Source of the DNA: Mactromeris polynyma
Lineage: Eukaryota > Mollusca > Bivalvia > Venerida > Mactridae
DNA length: 64,000 bases
Direction of reading: 5' to 3'
Assembly: GCA_032209605.1 (NCBI GenBank)
Contig: JASFXZ010000076.1
Location: 496,001-560,000, forward strand
Below are positions 33,901 to 44,100 of this stretch, piece after piece; positions within the stretch are counted from its first letter, which is position 1; each line of letters opens with the position of its first letter. A model generated the notes under the pieces. The model saw only the letters and a list, made by a program, of their open reading frames with translations. It had not been told where the DNA came from and made no database searches. The translations under genes and the position numbers were made by a program.

Positions 33901-36577
33901 AAGCAGATTGCTGCACTGTACTATCTTGCTAGAGGTTTTAATTGAATGTGCCTTTAAAATTAGTACAATTTCTTAACCATGAACTGAAACATTCCAATAG
34001 TCTATGCTTTCTATTGAAGTATCTTGTGGGACTGTATGTGTTTACCTTTGGATGTACTTTGATTGTATTATACACAATACACTCAGATGGATGCATATTT
34101 GGGGATAGAAGCAAAGTTAGTCTCCCTGCTTCTTTATTTATGCTTGGGGAAATACTAGTTTCCTTTCAACGTTGGATTTGATGTACATAGCAGCACTTGA
34201 AGGCATTTGGTAACATTAGTAAAACGTGATGATCAAAGTTATAAGTAAAAAATGTAGGTCACCCTTGTAACCATATTGTGGTCTTATTTGTAATATAGTA
34301 TGCTTTTGTTTCAGCGACAGACAATGGTTGTATAGCTTACGTTTTACGGCATAGTTTCAACACAAACCAAGGGAAGTTACTCCGTACTATCTTGTATGGA
34401 GTGAAACGAGTTACAGCCAATAATGTGGAAACATTCTTCTTCATTGTCTTTCTTCTGATATTCGCCATCATTGCTGCCTCCTATGTGTGGATCAAAGGTT
34501 GGTGATTTAACATGTTAATATATCTTCCTCCGTTCGTTGATGTATATCGAAGCTATAAGTACAAGATCTTTGTCATCTTCATTTTCATGGGAGTATTCTA
34601 TGACACACAAAATCAATGATGCTTTTGATAGCTCGTTATACAGTTTACTTAATTTAAAGCAGGTTTCTGGGCATTTTCTGGAATTATTATATTTGTTACA
34701 GTCCTGTGTCATCTATACCTACAATGAATAACTGGGGATATATTCTTTGTTTTTGCAATTGTCTTTCCTTTGAACATTTTTCTTGTCATGCACAACTAAC
34801 ATTATAGTTTTAAGATTGTATCAGTCTCTGAAATTTATTTTTGTATTCATTTGCCTATTGAGGAAGTATTTTTAGAACCATAATTTGCTGGAAATAAATA
34901 TATGCTGACAAAATATTTGCTGAAGCAATTGCTAATAGAATGAAATGTTTAAGCCATAACCTTATAGTTATAAATATTTTTGTAAATTCAGGAACTGAGG
35001 ATCCAGACAGAAATAGATACAAGCTATTCTTGGAATGTACACTTATCCTGACATCAGTTGTACCTCCAGAGTTACCCATAGAACTCTCTCTGGCTGTCAA
35101 TACAAGTTTACTGGCTCTAACAAAACTTTGTAAGTAGTAAAACAGTGCCACAGACAACTTGTTAGGGCTATTCCTGAAAAATCTCTCTGGGGGTAGTAAT
35201 GTCATTTGAAAATAAGGGGATCACCAACAGAATTTTAATTGGTTTTTAACCCCACTCCCAACCAACATATTCTGCCCCCCTCCCCCACCACCAAGGTAAT
35301 TTTAATTGGTTGTTGTTCCTACCCCTTCCTTCCATTATTGTTCATTTTCTTTCTTATACAAGGAGAGTGGACTTTGTTATTACTTGAAAGTTACTATTTA
35401 TGTATCTAGGTCCTGGCTTCTGAGCTCTTTTTTAGGTGCTAAGAACAAATAACTTTTTAGCAGCATCTAATATACGAGTTCCAGTCGGGATGATAAGTAA
35501 TGAATTTATCACGGCCTTGGCACTTATTTATCAGAAAGTCATATTTTTCTGTCAAATATAATCAATTACTTTAAAAATGAATTTGTTCTTTTGATATTAA
35601 ATGAATTATTATACAGATGTAATTGCCCCATGTGCCCTACTGATGTGTATAATAACTGAACTGAGAACAAGAAGTGATGTCTCGTGAGCATCATGTGACT
35701 GACATTTAACTCCAATAATTATCAAATAACATATTTGTATTATTGTAGATGTTTATTGCACAGAACCATTCAGGATACCCTTTGCTGGTAAAATTGATAT
35801 TTGCTGCTTTGATAAAACAGGAACATTAACTGCTGACAATTTAGTTGTTGAAGGAGTTACAGGACTTGTGTAAGTTATTTGTTTGATATTTTTCTTTGAA
35901 TCAGTATGCAGCTTACAGGGGTGTCAATAAGTGCCGTTAGCCGATGAAATTACTTGGTAACTTATGCCTCATCACCCGACTATTTTTCTTGTACGAGTGA
36001 TTATAATTAAGGGGAGTACCGTACCCCCGAGACCCCCACCTACCTTTGATGAATTTCCTGCTAGTTCAAATATTAGTGACACACCTGGCTTTAGTGATGA
36101 CTGGAAATGAAATAAAAATGCATTATCTTAGTTTGCTGTTCTTTTTTTAATTAAGAGTGCTTGTATTGAAAAAGTATTGAACTTGCTGAATTGTAATTCA
36201 GTTCTGTTCAATACATGAATCACCTCTGGTAACAAATTAGTACACATTCTACTATTCTAAGTACACATAGGATTTGCAATCTTGTGTAATTATTTATGGA
36301 ATATAGACATGAGGTGGTTTATACCAGTGACACTCGATAAGTCTCATAAACATGTTTTAACAATACAGGGGCTTGTAATACTAGCTACTGATTGGTCAGA
36401 ATGAAGTGGGCGTGGTCTAAATTTATGACATTATACTTTCTTGAACGAATTACAAGGATATGTGATTTAACTTTTTGTTATATGAAATTCTAGTATAGAG
36501 TAGCTATAAATTCATGTTGTAGATTTTTTATTTTATCTTAGGTATCGTGGTAGCCTACACCATGGCCCTAAATTAAA
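21887..36577 (+). CDS. ATP13A1: ATP13A1-like P5A ATPase, N-terminal half; 3' exons not found
   Basis: Exons: 21887-22144 (ATG in a GCAAGATGG context), 30121-30210, 30744-30928, 31608-31836, 32175-32244, 33017-33123, 33769-33898, 34315-34497, 34992-35129, 35749-35869, and tentatively 36542-36577. All phases join. Features include N-terminal hydrophobic segments in exon 1, the conserved [12 protein letters not shown] segment, [20 protein letters not shown], the actuator-domain TGES ([10 protein letters not shown]), FGGTKVVQ, the membrane segment with [12 protein letters not shown], and the phosphorylation site [12 protein letters not shown]. The wording is that of ATP13A1, the ER P5A ATPase that removes mistargeted transmembrane helices. 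About half the protein is present: the nucleotide-binding part, P-domain remainder and TM5-10 were not seen up to 64000. The exon-8 donor (34498, GTTGGT) is weak. Intron 1 hosts a RecQ-like gene. Confidence 0.93.
22145..23443. other. ATP13A1 intron 1, proximal part
   Basis: No gene recognised. A short triplication-like stretch (CAATCGCGTC) sits near 22680-22700. Otherwise AT-rich. Confidence 0.4.
23444..23740 (-). CDS. Small ORF, 98 aa, divergent to the RecQ-like gene; function unknown
   Basis: An uninterrupted frame from ATG at 23740 to a stop at 23444-23446. The product is basic. Its last 30 residues ([19 protein letters not shown]) have a heptad-like spacing of L, I and V, suggesting a short coiled coil. 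I recognise no family. It is head-to-head with the RecQ-like gene, leaving 157 bp between the two start codons, which may be a shared promoter. It could be a terminal exon of a larger protein or part of a mobile gene pair. Confidence 0.4.
   Translation of the reverse strand: MPTSELRIVYRFYARNAFGSIVDQEGRPTKRTIDNRRDDMTVFVETLKSENLTSVIPGRRHSAFPGFDAEFKINVNNLEKRINKLSKKLDRARRVANQ
23741..23897. promoter_or_regulatory. Presumed bidirectional promoter between the small ORF and the RecQ-like gene
   Basis: A 157-bp gap between divergent start codons. It contains two nearby copies of ACCATGG/CCATGG-type sequence, but no TATA box is obvious. Inferred from arrangement only. Confidence 0.3.
23898..26762 (+). 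CDS. RecQ-like DNA helicase, compact, 431 aa, nested in ATP13A1 intron 1
   Basis: Six exons: 23898-24077, 24617-24746, 24966-25098, 25313-25477, 25682-25801, 26195-26762 (TAA). All phases join, giving 431 aa. Superfamily-2 helicase motifs appear in order: Walker A TGYGKS (Lys47), [16 protein letters not shown] (140-143) followed by the RecQ hallmark loop [43 protein letters not shown], and [10 protein letters not shown] with the motif VI arginines. It unwinds DNA 3'-5' by family knowledge. No RQC winged-helix or HRDC domain follows. Instead, ten cysteines crowd residues 395-420, possibly metal-binding. I prefer the ATG at 23898; a TTG upstream is not credible. Same strand as its host gene. 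Not clearly RECQL, BLM or WRN, so no symbol. Confidence 0.9.
26763..30120. other. Remainder of ATP13A1 intron 1
   Basis: About 3.4 kb without a recognised exon. It holds one short MITE (27047-27208). Short ORFs here, such as 28404-28634 on the minus strand, lack codon or domain support. Confidence 0.4.
27047..27208. mobile_element. Short MITE with about 30-bp imperfect TIRs
   Basis: TTATTGTGCGAAATGC then TTTACCGGGCACT at the left is inverted at the right as AGTGCCCGGTAAATAATTTC then GCGAAATAA. It lies 285 bp after the RecQ-like stop. Confidence 0.7.
32337..32605 (+). mobile_element. Full-length tRNA-headed SINE in an ATP13A1 intron
   Basis: The head TTGACTCGGTTGGTAG...GTTTGATTCC carries A- and B-box-like sequences. 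The body has a CCACATGTCGAGCAGTTG stretch. The tail AACTGGTTAGGTCAACTGG is followed by CGTATATGACTGAAAAATTG and CGTAAAACCTGATG. Same family as 18098-18312 and 53166-53402. Confidence 0.8.
33160..33291. mobile_element. MITE of the AGTCGGACCTTG family, copy 2
   Basis: Reverse-orientation copy of the element at 5505-5665, ending GAACAAGGTCCGACTGTA. It lies in the ATP13A1 intron just after the exon ending at 33123 and lacks the other terminus. Confidence 0.65.
35162..35323 (+). repeat. Dispersed repeat, copy 2 of 546-690
   Basis: Same-order match to 546-690 (TTAGGGCTATTCC, ACCAACAGAATTTTAA, AAGGTAATTTTAATTG), with an added C-rich stretch. It starts about 30 bp after the ATP13A1 exon ending at 35129. 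Confidence 0.5.
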
Positions 36578-37206
36578 GTAATTGTTTTTGTTCTTTCCTT
36601 TTTTTCACAATTGTATGCACGCTTTGTTACAATTGAACCCAACAGTCCGGGATAGCCATGTTGTTTCAGTAAATTGCATTGTTTTAAAGAGATTTTTCTG
36701 ATAATACTTGGATATTCTGTTACTCAAGACGCATCTAGGGAAGTTTAACTAATATTTGTGTGTAAAAAATTTATTAACAATGTTCAGAAAGCATGAAATA
36801 CGGATGTCGTAATTGTTGAAAGTTAGAACTTGTAATTCTGTAAATATCATTGACATTCCATACTTTGAGGTATTTTCTTTTTTCTTCATTCCCTCCTGTA
36901 TTCTTTGACCCCCATAGTTTATAAATTTATTTATTTTTGTATCTGTATATTAGTTCTATGTGTTTTGAATTTTGAAATTGTATTTCTCTGAACATTCCTT
37001 GTTCTGAATGCTAAACTTTTTGCTTCACAAATCCAACCATGTTTTTTGTAATTATGTTGTATCTATGTGTAAAACGTGTTTTTGAAATATGTTAGCTACT
37101 TGAATTTATGAGACACCTGCTTCAGTAATCTTAATGCCATTTCCATTTAATCTCATCTTACTCCATACATGTAGTTGCAACAACAACTGCTCAGTATTTT
37201 GTTTAC
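36578..37206. other. Sequence between last ATP13A1 exon seen and the Ginger element
   Basis: AT-rich, with no exon recognised. It ends in the GTTTACCCGG target site. Confidence 0.4.
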
Positions 37207-37210
37207 CCGG
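37207..37210. repeat. Target-site duplication, left
   Basis: CCGG directly before the TGTAAC terminus, matching the CCGG at 50455-50458. Confidence 0.9.
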
Positions 37211-37420
37211 TGTAACAGCCCAGTTTTTCCCCCAGTCAGTTTTTTCCCCGGGGAAGAAACTGACTAGTCAGATTTTTCCCCCGGGGAAAAAATTGACTAG
37301 TCAGTTTTTTCCCCCCCTAGTCAGTTTTTTCCCCCCTAATAATTCATGTTTTGTGATGACAATTTTTTCTGCCCTTATATCTAATGTTTTGTGGTTAGGA
37401 AAAATATTCTAGACACACTA
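37211..37420 (+). repeat. Ginger1 left terminal inverted repeat
   Basis: Runs from TGTAACAGCCCAGTTTTTCC through repeated TTTTTTCCCCGGGG and GACTAGTCAG blocks to CTAATAATTCATGTTTTGTG. The reverse complement of 50240-50454 gives the same block order, ending CCTAATAATTCAAGTTTTGTG. The block count differs: the right end has more CCCCGGGG modules. Confidence 0.85.
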
Positions 37421-37544
37421 ATTCATGGTTTGTGATGGGGGAAAAAATGACTAGTCAATTTTTCCCCCCTTGTCAATTTTTTCTGCCCTTATATTTAATG
37501 CTTTGTGGTTATGAAAAAAAATCTAGTCAGTTATCCCCCCCGCA

Positions 37545-40335
37545 ACTTGTAAATGATTTATCGGAAGGGGGGGGGGGAGGAAAAATTGGTCAGTTTTTTC
37601 CCCCAACTTGTAAATGATTTATCTTAGGGGGGAAGAAATTGACTAGTCAGTTCTTCCCCCCTGACTTGTAGTAAGAATCGGAGAGGGGAAGCAATTGACT
37701 AGTCAGTTCTTTCCCCCCTAACTTGTGAATGACTTATCGGAGAGGGAAAGAAATTGACTAGTCAGTTCTTTCCCCCCCTAACTTGTGAATGACTTATCTG
37801 AGAGGGAAAGAAATTGACTAGTCAGTTATTTCCCCCCTAACTTGTGAATGACCTATCTGAGGGGGGGAAGAAATTGACTAGTCAGTTCTTTTCCACCTGA
37901 CTTGTGAATGACTTATCTGAGGGGGGAAGAAATTGACTAGTCAGTTCTTTCCCCCCTGACTTGTGAATGACCTATCGGAGGGGGGAAGAAATTGACTAGT
38001 CAGTTCTTTCCCACCTGACTTGTGAATGACTTATCTGAGGGGGGAAGAAATTGACTAGTCAGTTCTTTCCCCCCTATCTTGTGATTGACTTATTGGAGGG
38101 GGGAAGAAATTGACTAGTCAGTTCTTTCCCCCTGACTTGTGAATGACCTATCGGAGGGAGGAAGAAATTGACTAGTCAGTTCTTTCCCCCCTGACTTGTG
38201 ATTGACTTATCTGAGGGAGGAAGAAATTGACTAGTCAGTTCTTTCCCCCCTGACTTGTGAATGACTTATCTGAGGGGGGGGGGGGAAGAAATTGACTAGT
38301 CAGTTCTTTCCACCCTATCTTGTGATTGACTTATTGGAGGGGGGAAGAAATTGACTAGTCAGTTCTTTCCCCCCTAACTTGTGAATGACTTATCTGAGAG
38401 GGAAAGAAATTGACTAGTCAGTTATTTCCCCCCTAACTTGTGAATGACCTATCTGAGGGGGGAAGAAATTGACTAGTCAGTTCTTTCCCCCCTAACTTGT
38501 GAATGACTTATCGGAGGGAGGAAGAAATTGACTAGTCAGTTCTTTCCCCCCAACTTGTGAATGACTTATCTGAGAGGGAAAGAAATTGACTAGTCAGTTA
38601 TTTCCCCCCTAACTTGTGAATGACCTATCTGAGGGGGGAAGAAATTGACTAGTCAGTTCTTTCCCCCCTAACTTGTGAATGACTTATCGGAGGGGGGAAG
38701 AAACTGACTAGTCAGTTCTTTCCCCCCTAACTTGTGAATGACTTATCTGAGGGGGGAAGAAATTGACTAGTCAGTTCTTTCCCCCCTGACTTGTGAATGA
38801 CTTATCTGAGGGGGGAAGAAATTGACTAGTCAGTTCTTTCCCCCCCCCTGACTTGTGAATGACTTATCTGAAGGGGGAAGAAATTGACTTGTCAGTTATT
38901 TCCCCCCTAACTTGTGAATGACTTATCGGAGGGGGGAAGAAACTGACTAGTCAGTTCTTTCCCCCCTGACTTGTGAATGACTTATCTGAGGGGGGAAGAA
39001 ATTGACTAGTCAGTTCTTTCCCCCCCTGACTTGTGAATGACTTATCTGAAGGGGGGAGAAATTGACTTGTCAGTTATTTCCCCCCTAACTTGTGATTGAC
39101 TTACTGGAGGGGGGAAGAAATTGACTAGTCAGTTCTTTCCCCCCTAACTTGTGAATGACTTATCGGAGAGGGAAAGAAATTGACTAGTCAGTTATTTCCC
39201 CCCTAACTTGTGAATGACCTATCTGAGGGGGGAAGAAATTGACTAGTCAGTTCTTTCCCCCCTAACTTGTGAATGACTTATCGGAGGGGGGAAGAAACTG
39301 ACTAGTCAGTTCTTTCCCCCCTAACTTGTGAATGACTTATCTGAGGGGGGAAGAAATTGACTAGTCAGTTCTTTCCCCCCTGACTTGTGAATGACTTATC
39401 TGAGGGGGGAAGAAATTGACTAGTCAGTTCTTTCCCCCCCCCTGACTTGTGAATGACTTATCTGAAGGGGGGAGAAATTGACTTGTCAGTTATTTCCCCC
39501 CTAACTTGTGAATGACTTATCGGAGGGGGGAAGAAACTGACTAGTCAGTTCTTTCCCCCCTGACTTGTGAATGACTTATCTGAGGGGGGAAGAAATTGAC
39601 TAGTCAGTTCTTTCCCCCCCTGACTTGTGAATGACTTATCTGAAGGGGGGAGAAATTGACTTGTCAGTTATTTCCCCCCTAACTTGTGATTGACTTACTG
39701 GAGGGGGGAAGAAATTGACTAGTCAGTTCTTTCCCCCCTAACTTGTGAATGACTTATCGGAGAGGGAAAGAAATTGACTAGTCAGTTCTTTCCCCCCTAA
39801 CTTGTGAATGACTTATCTGAGAGGGAAAGAAATTGACTAGTCAGTTATTTCCCCCCTAACTTGTGAATGACTTATCTGAGGGGGGAAGAAATTGACTAGT
39901 CAGTTATTTCCCCCCTAACTTGTGATTGACTTACTGGAGGGGGGAAGAAATTGACTAGTCAGTTCTTTCCCCCCTGACTTGTGAATGACCTATCGGAGGG
40001 GGGAAGAAATTGACTAGTCAGTTATTTCCCCCCTGACTTGTGAATGACCTATCGGAGGGGGGAAGAAATCGACTAGTCAGTTCTTTCCCACCTGACTTGT
40101 GAATGACTTATCGGAGGGGGGAAGAAATTGACTAGTCAGTTCTTTCCCCCCTGACTTGTGAATGACTTATCTGAGGGGGGAAGAGATTGACTAGTCAGTT
40201 CTTTCCCCCTGACTTGTTGAATGACTTATTGGGGGAGGGAAGAAATTGACTAGTCAGATTCTCCCCCCCCCCCCCTGACATGTGTATGGCTTATTGAAGG
40301 GGTAAGAAATTGACTTGTCAGATTTTCTGATGACA
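37545..40335 (+). repeat. Left-arm minisatellite, about 59-bp unit, about 47 copies
   Basis: Each unit has a linker (ACTTGTGAATGACTTATCTG) and a nearly palindromic core: G-run, AAGAAATTGACTAGTCAGTT, CTTT, C-run. Every unit can therefore form its own hairpin. Copies vary in G/C-run length and linker. A higher-order block recurs about 600 bp apart (long C-run variants near 38842 and 39433). No spacers, so not CRISPR. Confidence 0.95.
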
Positions 40336-40881
40336 TTTGCTGTATAGGTAGCTTATTTGAAAACTAAATGGAATGTATCTCGTCGATACAGATTGTTTTA
40401 CTGCCATAAAACCTGGTTTCTGTGACAAGGCGTTGATGTTGTTTTGTTATTTGTCACCTTGTGGCAATTCTGTTTTGTTCTAAATACATAAATATGTTTT
40501 ATTAGTTGTGAATATAATAATAATAACAGCTTTATCAAAAGAAGTAACAAAGTTGGTCAAGCCCATTCTTCCCTTTCAGCCTCTTTGTTGTCTATATATG
40601 TACAATATACATTATAATATTGTATTTATGTCGTAATAGATCTAGTCTTGAATTTTAACAAATTAACAAGTTGAATACAGAACTAAGAAACTACATGTTA
40701 TAAAATTTGAGGAAATCTACAGGTGATGATAAAGTTTGTCATTTGAACTTGAATATAATTTCTTATATTCATTTGAGTAGAGCATGTCAACATGTCATAA
40801 TAATTGTGAAATCATATTTTGAAAGCTTGATTTTTCTAAGGTCAAGAAAAGTCCAGTATATATAAAATTTCAAAAATAAAC

Positions 40882-41025
40882 AGCTATAAAAACACATGAG
40901 GGTCATAATTTGGAGTCCATTGTTTTATTCTCACTGTAAAATAAATCTATTGTTTCATTCACACCATACGTGTGAATGAAACAATGGGCTCTAACTGTAT
41001 GACCCTTATGTGTTTTGATAGCTGC
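40882..41025. repeat. Nested inverted repeat upstream of the transposase start
   Basis: A perfect 16-bp stem (ATTGTTTCATTCACAC 40949-40964, complement 40970-40985, 5-nt loop) lies inside a wider imperfect palindrome. AGCTATAAAAACACATGAGG at the left pairs with CCCTTATGTGTTTTGATAGCT at the right. It ends 146 bp before the transposase ATG, so it may be in the promoter or 5'UTR, or be a MITE remnant. Confidence 0.75.
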
Positions 41026-41170
41026 ACTTTTTTGGGGGGATGGGAGGTAAGGGTCTAGTGATGACACTAGACCCCTATTGTATTGGTAAGTGTCAATAAA
41101 ACAGTATATTGGCCCCTATTCTAATTATTGGCAAGTGAATTAAAAACCTATACAGCATAAAAGGTAGACA

Positions 41171-44100
41171 ATGTTTCAATTATTGTCAAAGTTCAAAATG
41201 GAAGACGGATGCTATGATGAGCTTTTGTACTTCTTAAGTACAAAGAATTATTCAAAACGTATAGCTTCACTGAAATGTCCAACAACAAAGAAAGACGAGA
41301 AAAAGAAGATTCGTTCCAAATGTAAAGTTCTTCAAGTCAAAGATGGTTTCTTGATGAAGGACAAGCGACGTCTTTTGAGGAAAAATGAAGTTGCATCAGT
41401 TCTGAAGAACATGCATGCAGGTATAATCTAGTGATAAATATTTGGTTTCTTATGACTACATTATAAGTTCCTTTCGTATATGAAACTGAAAACGATTATA
41501 AGATTCAGACCACTTAATATTCTGCAATATAGAATATCTGTATATATAATTATATCCTTTTGGTAAATGTAACAAAGACATTTTCTTCAAGTCTTAAGTT
41601 AAAAGTTGTTTGTGGTAAAGGATCAAATATTCATTATTATTGAAATTATTGAATACTTATTACAAAACTTAAGTTTATTTCCTTCAGAAAAGTTTGCAAC
41701 AAACATACTTGATTTAATATATCATGAATTAACTTGAGTATGTGTGTGGAAAACTTTTTGGTAGAAAATAAACTAAGTTAGTTTTGTAAAAAAGTTGTAA
41801 TATCATTGTTTTTTCTAAAGGACAATGCCTTATTATTTCTTTAAATAAGGATTGTGATAGGTTACTCACCATTTACCATTTTACCATATACTTTTAGCAA
41901 ATTGGCATTTTAACAGGTTGATCACCAATATAAACACATTCACTTATTTATTTTGATATATAATGTTACCACTTTATTTTACTCATGTTTAATAGAATAA
42001 TAATTTCTTCTACTGTTTTGAGCATTTGTTTGTACAGGAACATTTTTTACTTAAAATATCAGTTAGTATCAGTTAATATCAACCAAATACCAGCCTTCAA
42101 CAAACACAGTTAAAAATATTTTTCAGAACAAGTAGTGTGCACCTTATAATAGTCAGATTTAAAAAACTTTTGTTTCAATTATATTTAAATTAAATTAATA
42201 ATTGTAAACTTTTCAATATAGTTTTCATAATTCTTCTCTATTATTAGAAAGGTATAAGATCTTGGTGTTCATGTTTTAAATTCAAAATCTTTTAAGTGAT
42301 CTTCATGAGATCAATTGGAAACATATAATGTCTGACTTAATTAATGATATAACGTCTGACTGAATCAATAATATATCGTCTGACTTAATTAATGATATAA
42401 CGTCTGACTGAATCAATAATATATCGTCTGACTGAATCATTGATATAACATCTGACTGAATCAATGATATAATGTATGACTGAATCAATGATATAATGTA
42501 TGACTGAATTAATGATATAATGCCTGACTGAATAAATGATATAACGTCTGACTGAATAAATGATATAATGTCTGACTGAATTAATGATATATTGTATGAC
42601 TGAATCAATGATCTAATGTCTGACTGAATCAATGATATAACGTCTGACTGAATCAATGATATAACGTCTGACTAAATCAATAATATAACGTATGACTGAA
42701 TTAATGATATAACGTTTTTCTGAATCAATGATATAACGTCTGACTAAATCAATTATATAACGTATGACTGAATCAATGTTATAATGTCTGACTGAATTAA
42801 TGATATAACATCTGACTGAATAAATGATATAACGTCTGACTGAATCAATGATATAGTGTATGACTGAATTAATGATATAATGTCTGACTGAATAAATGAT
42901 ATAACATCTGACTGAATCAATGATATATTGTATGACTGAATCAATGATATAATGTCTGACTGAATTAATGATATAACATCTGACTGAATCAATGATATAT
43001 TGTATGACTGAATCAATGATATAGTGTCTGACTGAATTAATGATATAACGTTCGACTGAATCAATGATATAATGTCTGACTGAATCAATGATATAGTGTA
43101 TGACTGAATTAATGATATAATGCCTGACTGAATCAATGATATAGTGTATGACTGAATTAATGATATAATGCCTGACTGAATCAATGATATAATGTCTGAC
43201 TGAATTAATGATATAACATCTGACTGAATCAATGATATATTGTATGACTGAATCAATGATATAATGTCTGACTGAATTAATGATATAACGTTTGACTGAA
43301 TCAATGATATAATGTCTGACTGAATCAATGATATAGTGTATGACTGAATTAATGATATAATGTCTGACTGAATCAATGATATAACGTATGACTGAATTAA
43401 TGATATAATGTCTGACTGAATCAATGATATAACGTATGACTGAATCAATGATATAACGTATGACTGAATCAATGATATAATGTCTGACTGAATCAATGAT
43501 ATAACGCTTGACTGAATCAATGATATAACGTCTGACTAAATCAATAATATAACGTATGACTGAATTAATGATATAACGTTTTTCTGAATCAATGATATAA
43601 CGTCAGACTAAATCAATTATATAACGTATGACTGAATCAATGTTATAATGTCTGACTGAATTAATGATATAACATCTGACTGAATAAATGATATAACGTC
43701 TGACTGAATCAATGATATAGTGTATGACTGAATTAATGATATAATGTCTGACTGAATAAATGATATAACATCTGACTGAATCAATGATATATTGTATTAC
43801 TGAATCAATGATATAATGTCTGACTGAATTAATGATATAACATCTGACTGAATCAATGATATATTGTATGACTGAATCAATGATATAGTGTCTGACTGAA
43901 TTAATGATATAACGTTTGACTGAATCAATGATATAATGTCTGACTGAATCAATGATATAGTGTATGACTGAATTAATGATATAATGCCTGACTGAATAAA
44001 TGATATAACGTCTGACTGAATTAATGCTATAATGTTTGACTGAATTAATGATTTAATGTCTGACTGAATTAATGCTATAATGTATGACTGAATCAATGAT

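Noticed and set aside
37134..37617. Short plus-strand ORFs rich in FFPP and GKK
   Set aside because: Produced by the T-run/C-run modules of the Ginger left end.
37545..40335. CRISPR-like regular repeats
   Set aside because: Units are contiguous with no unique spacers, in a eukaryotic transposon; it is a minisatellite.
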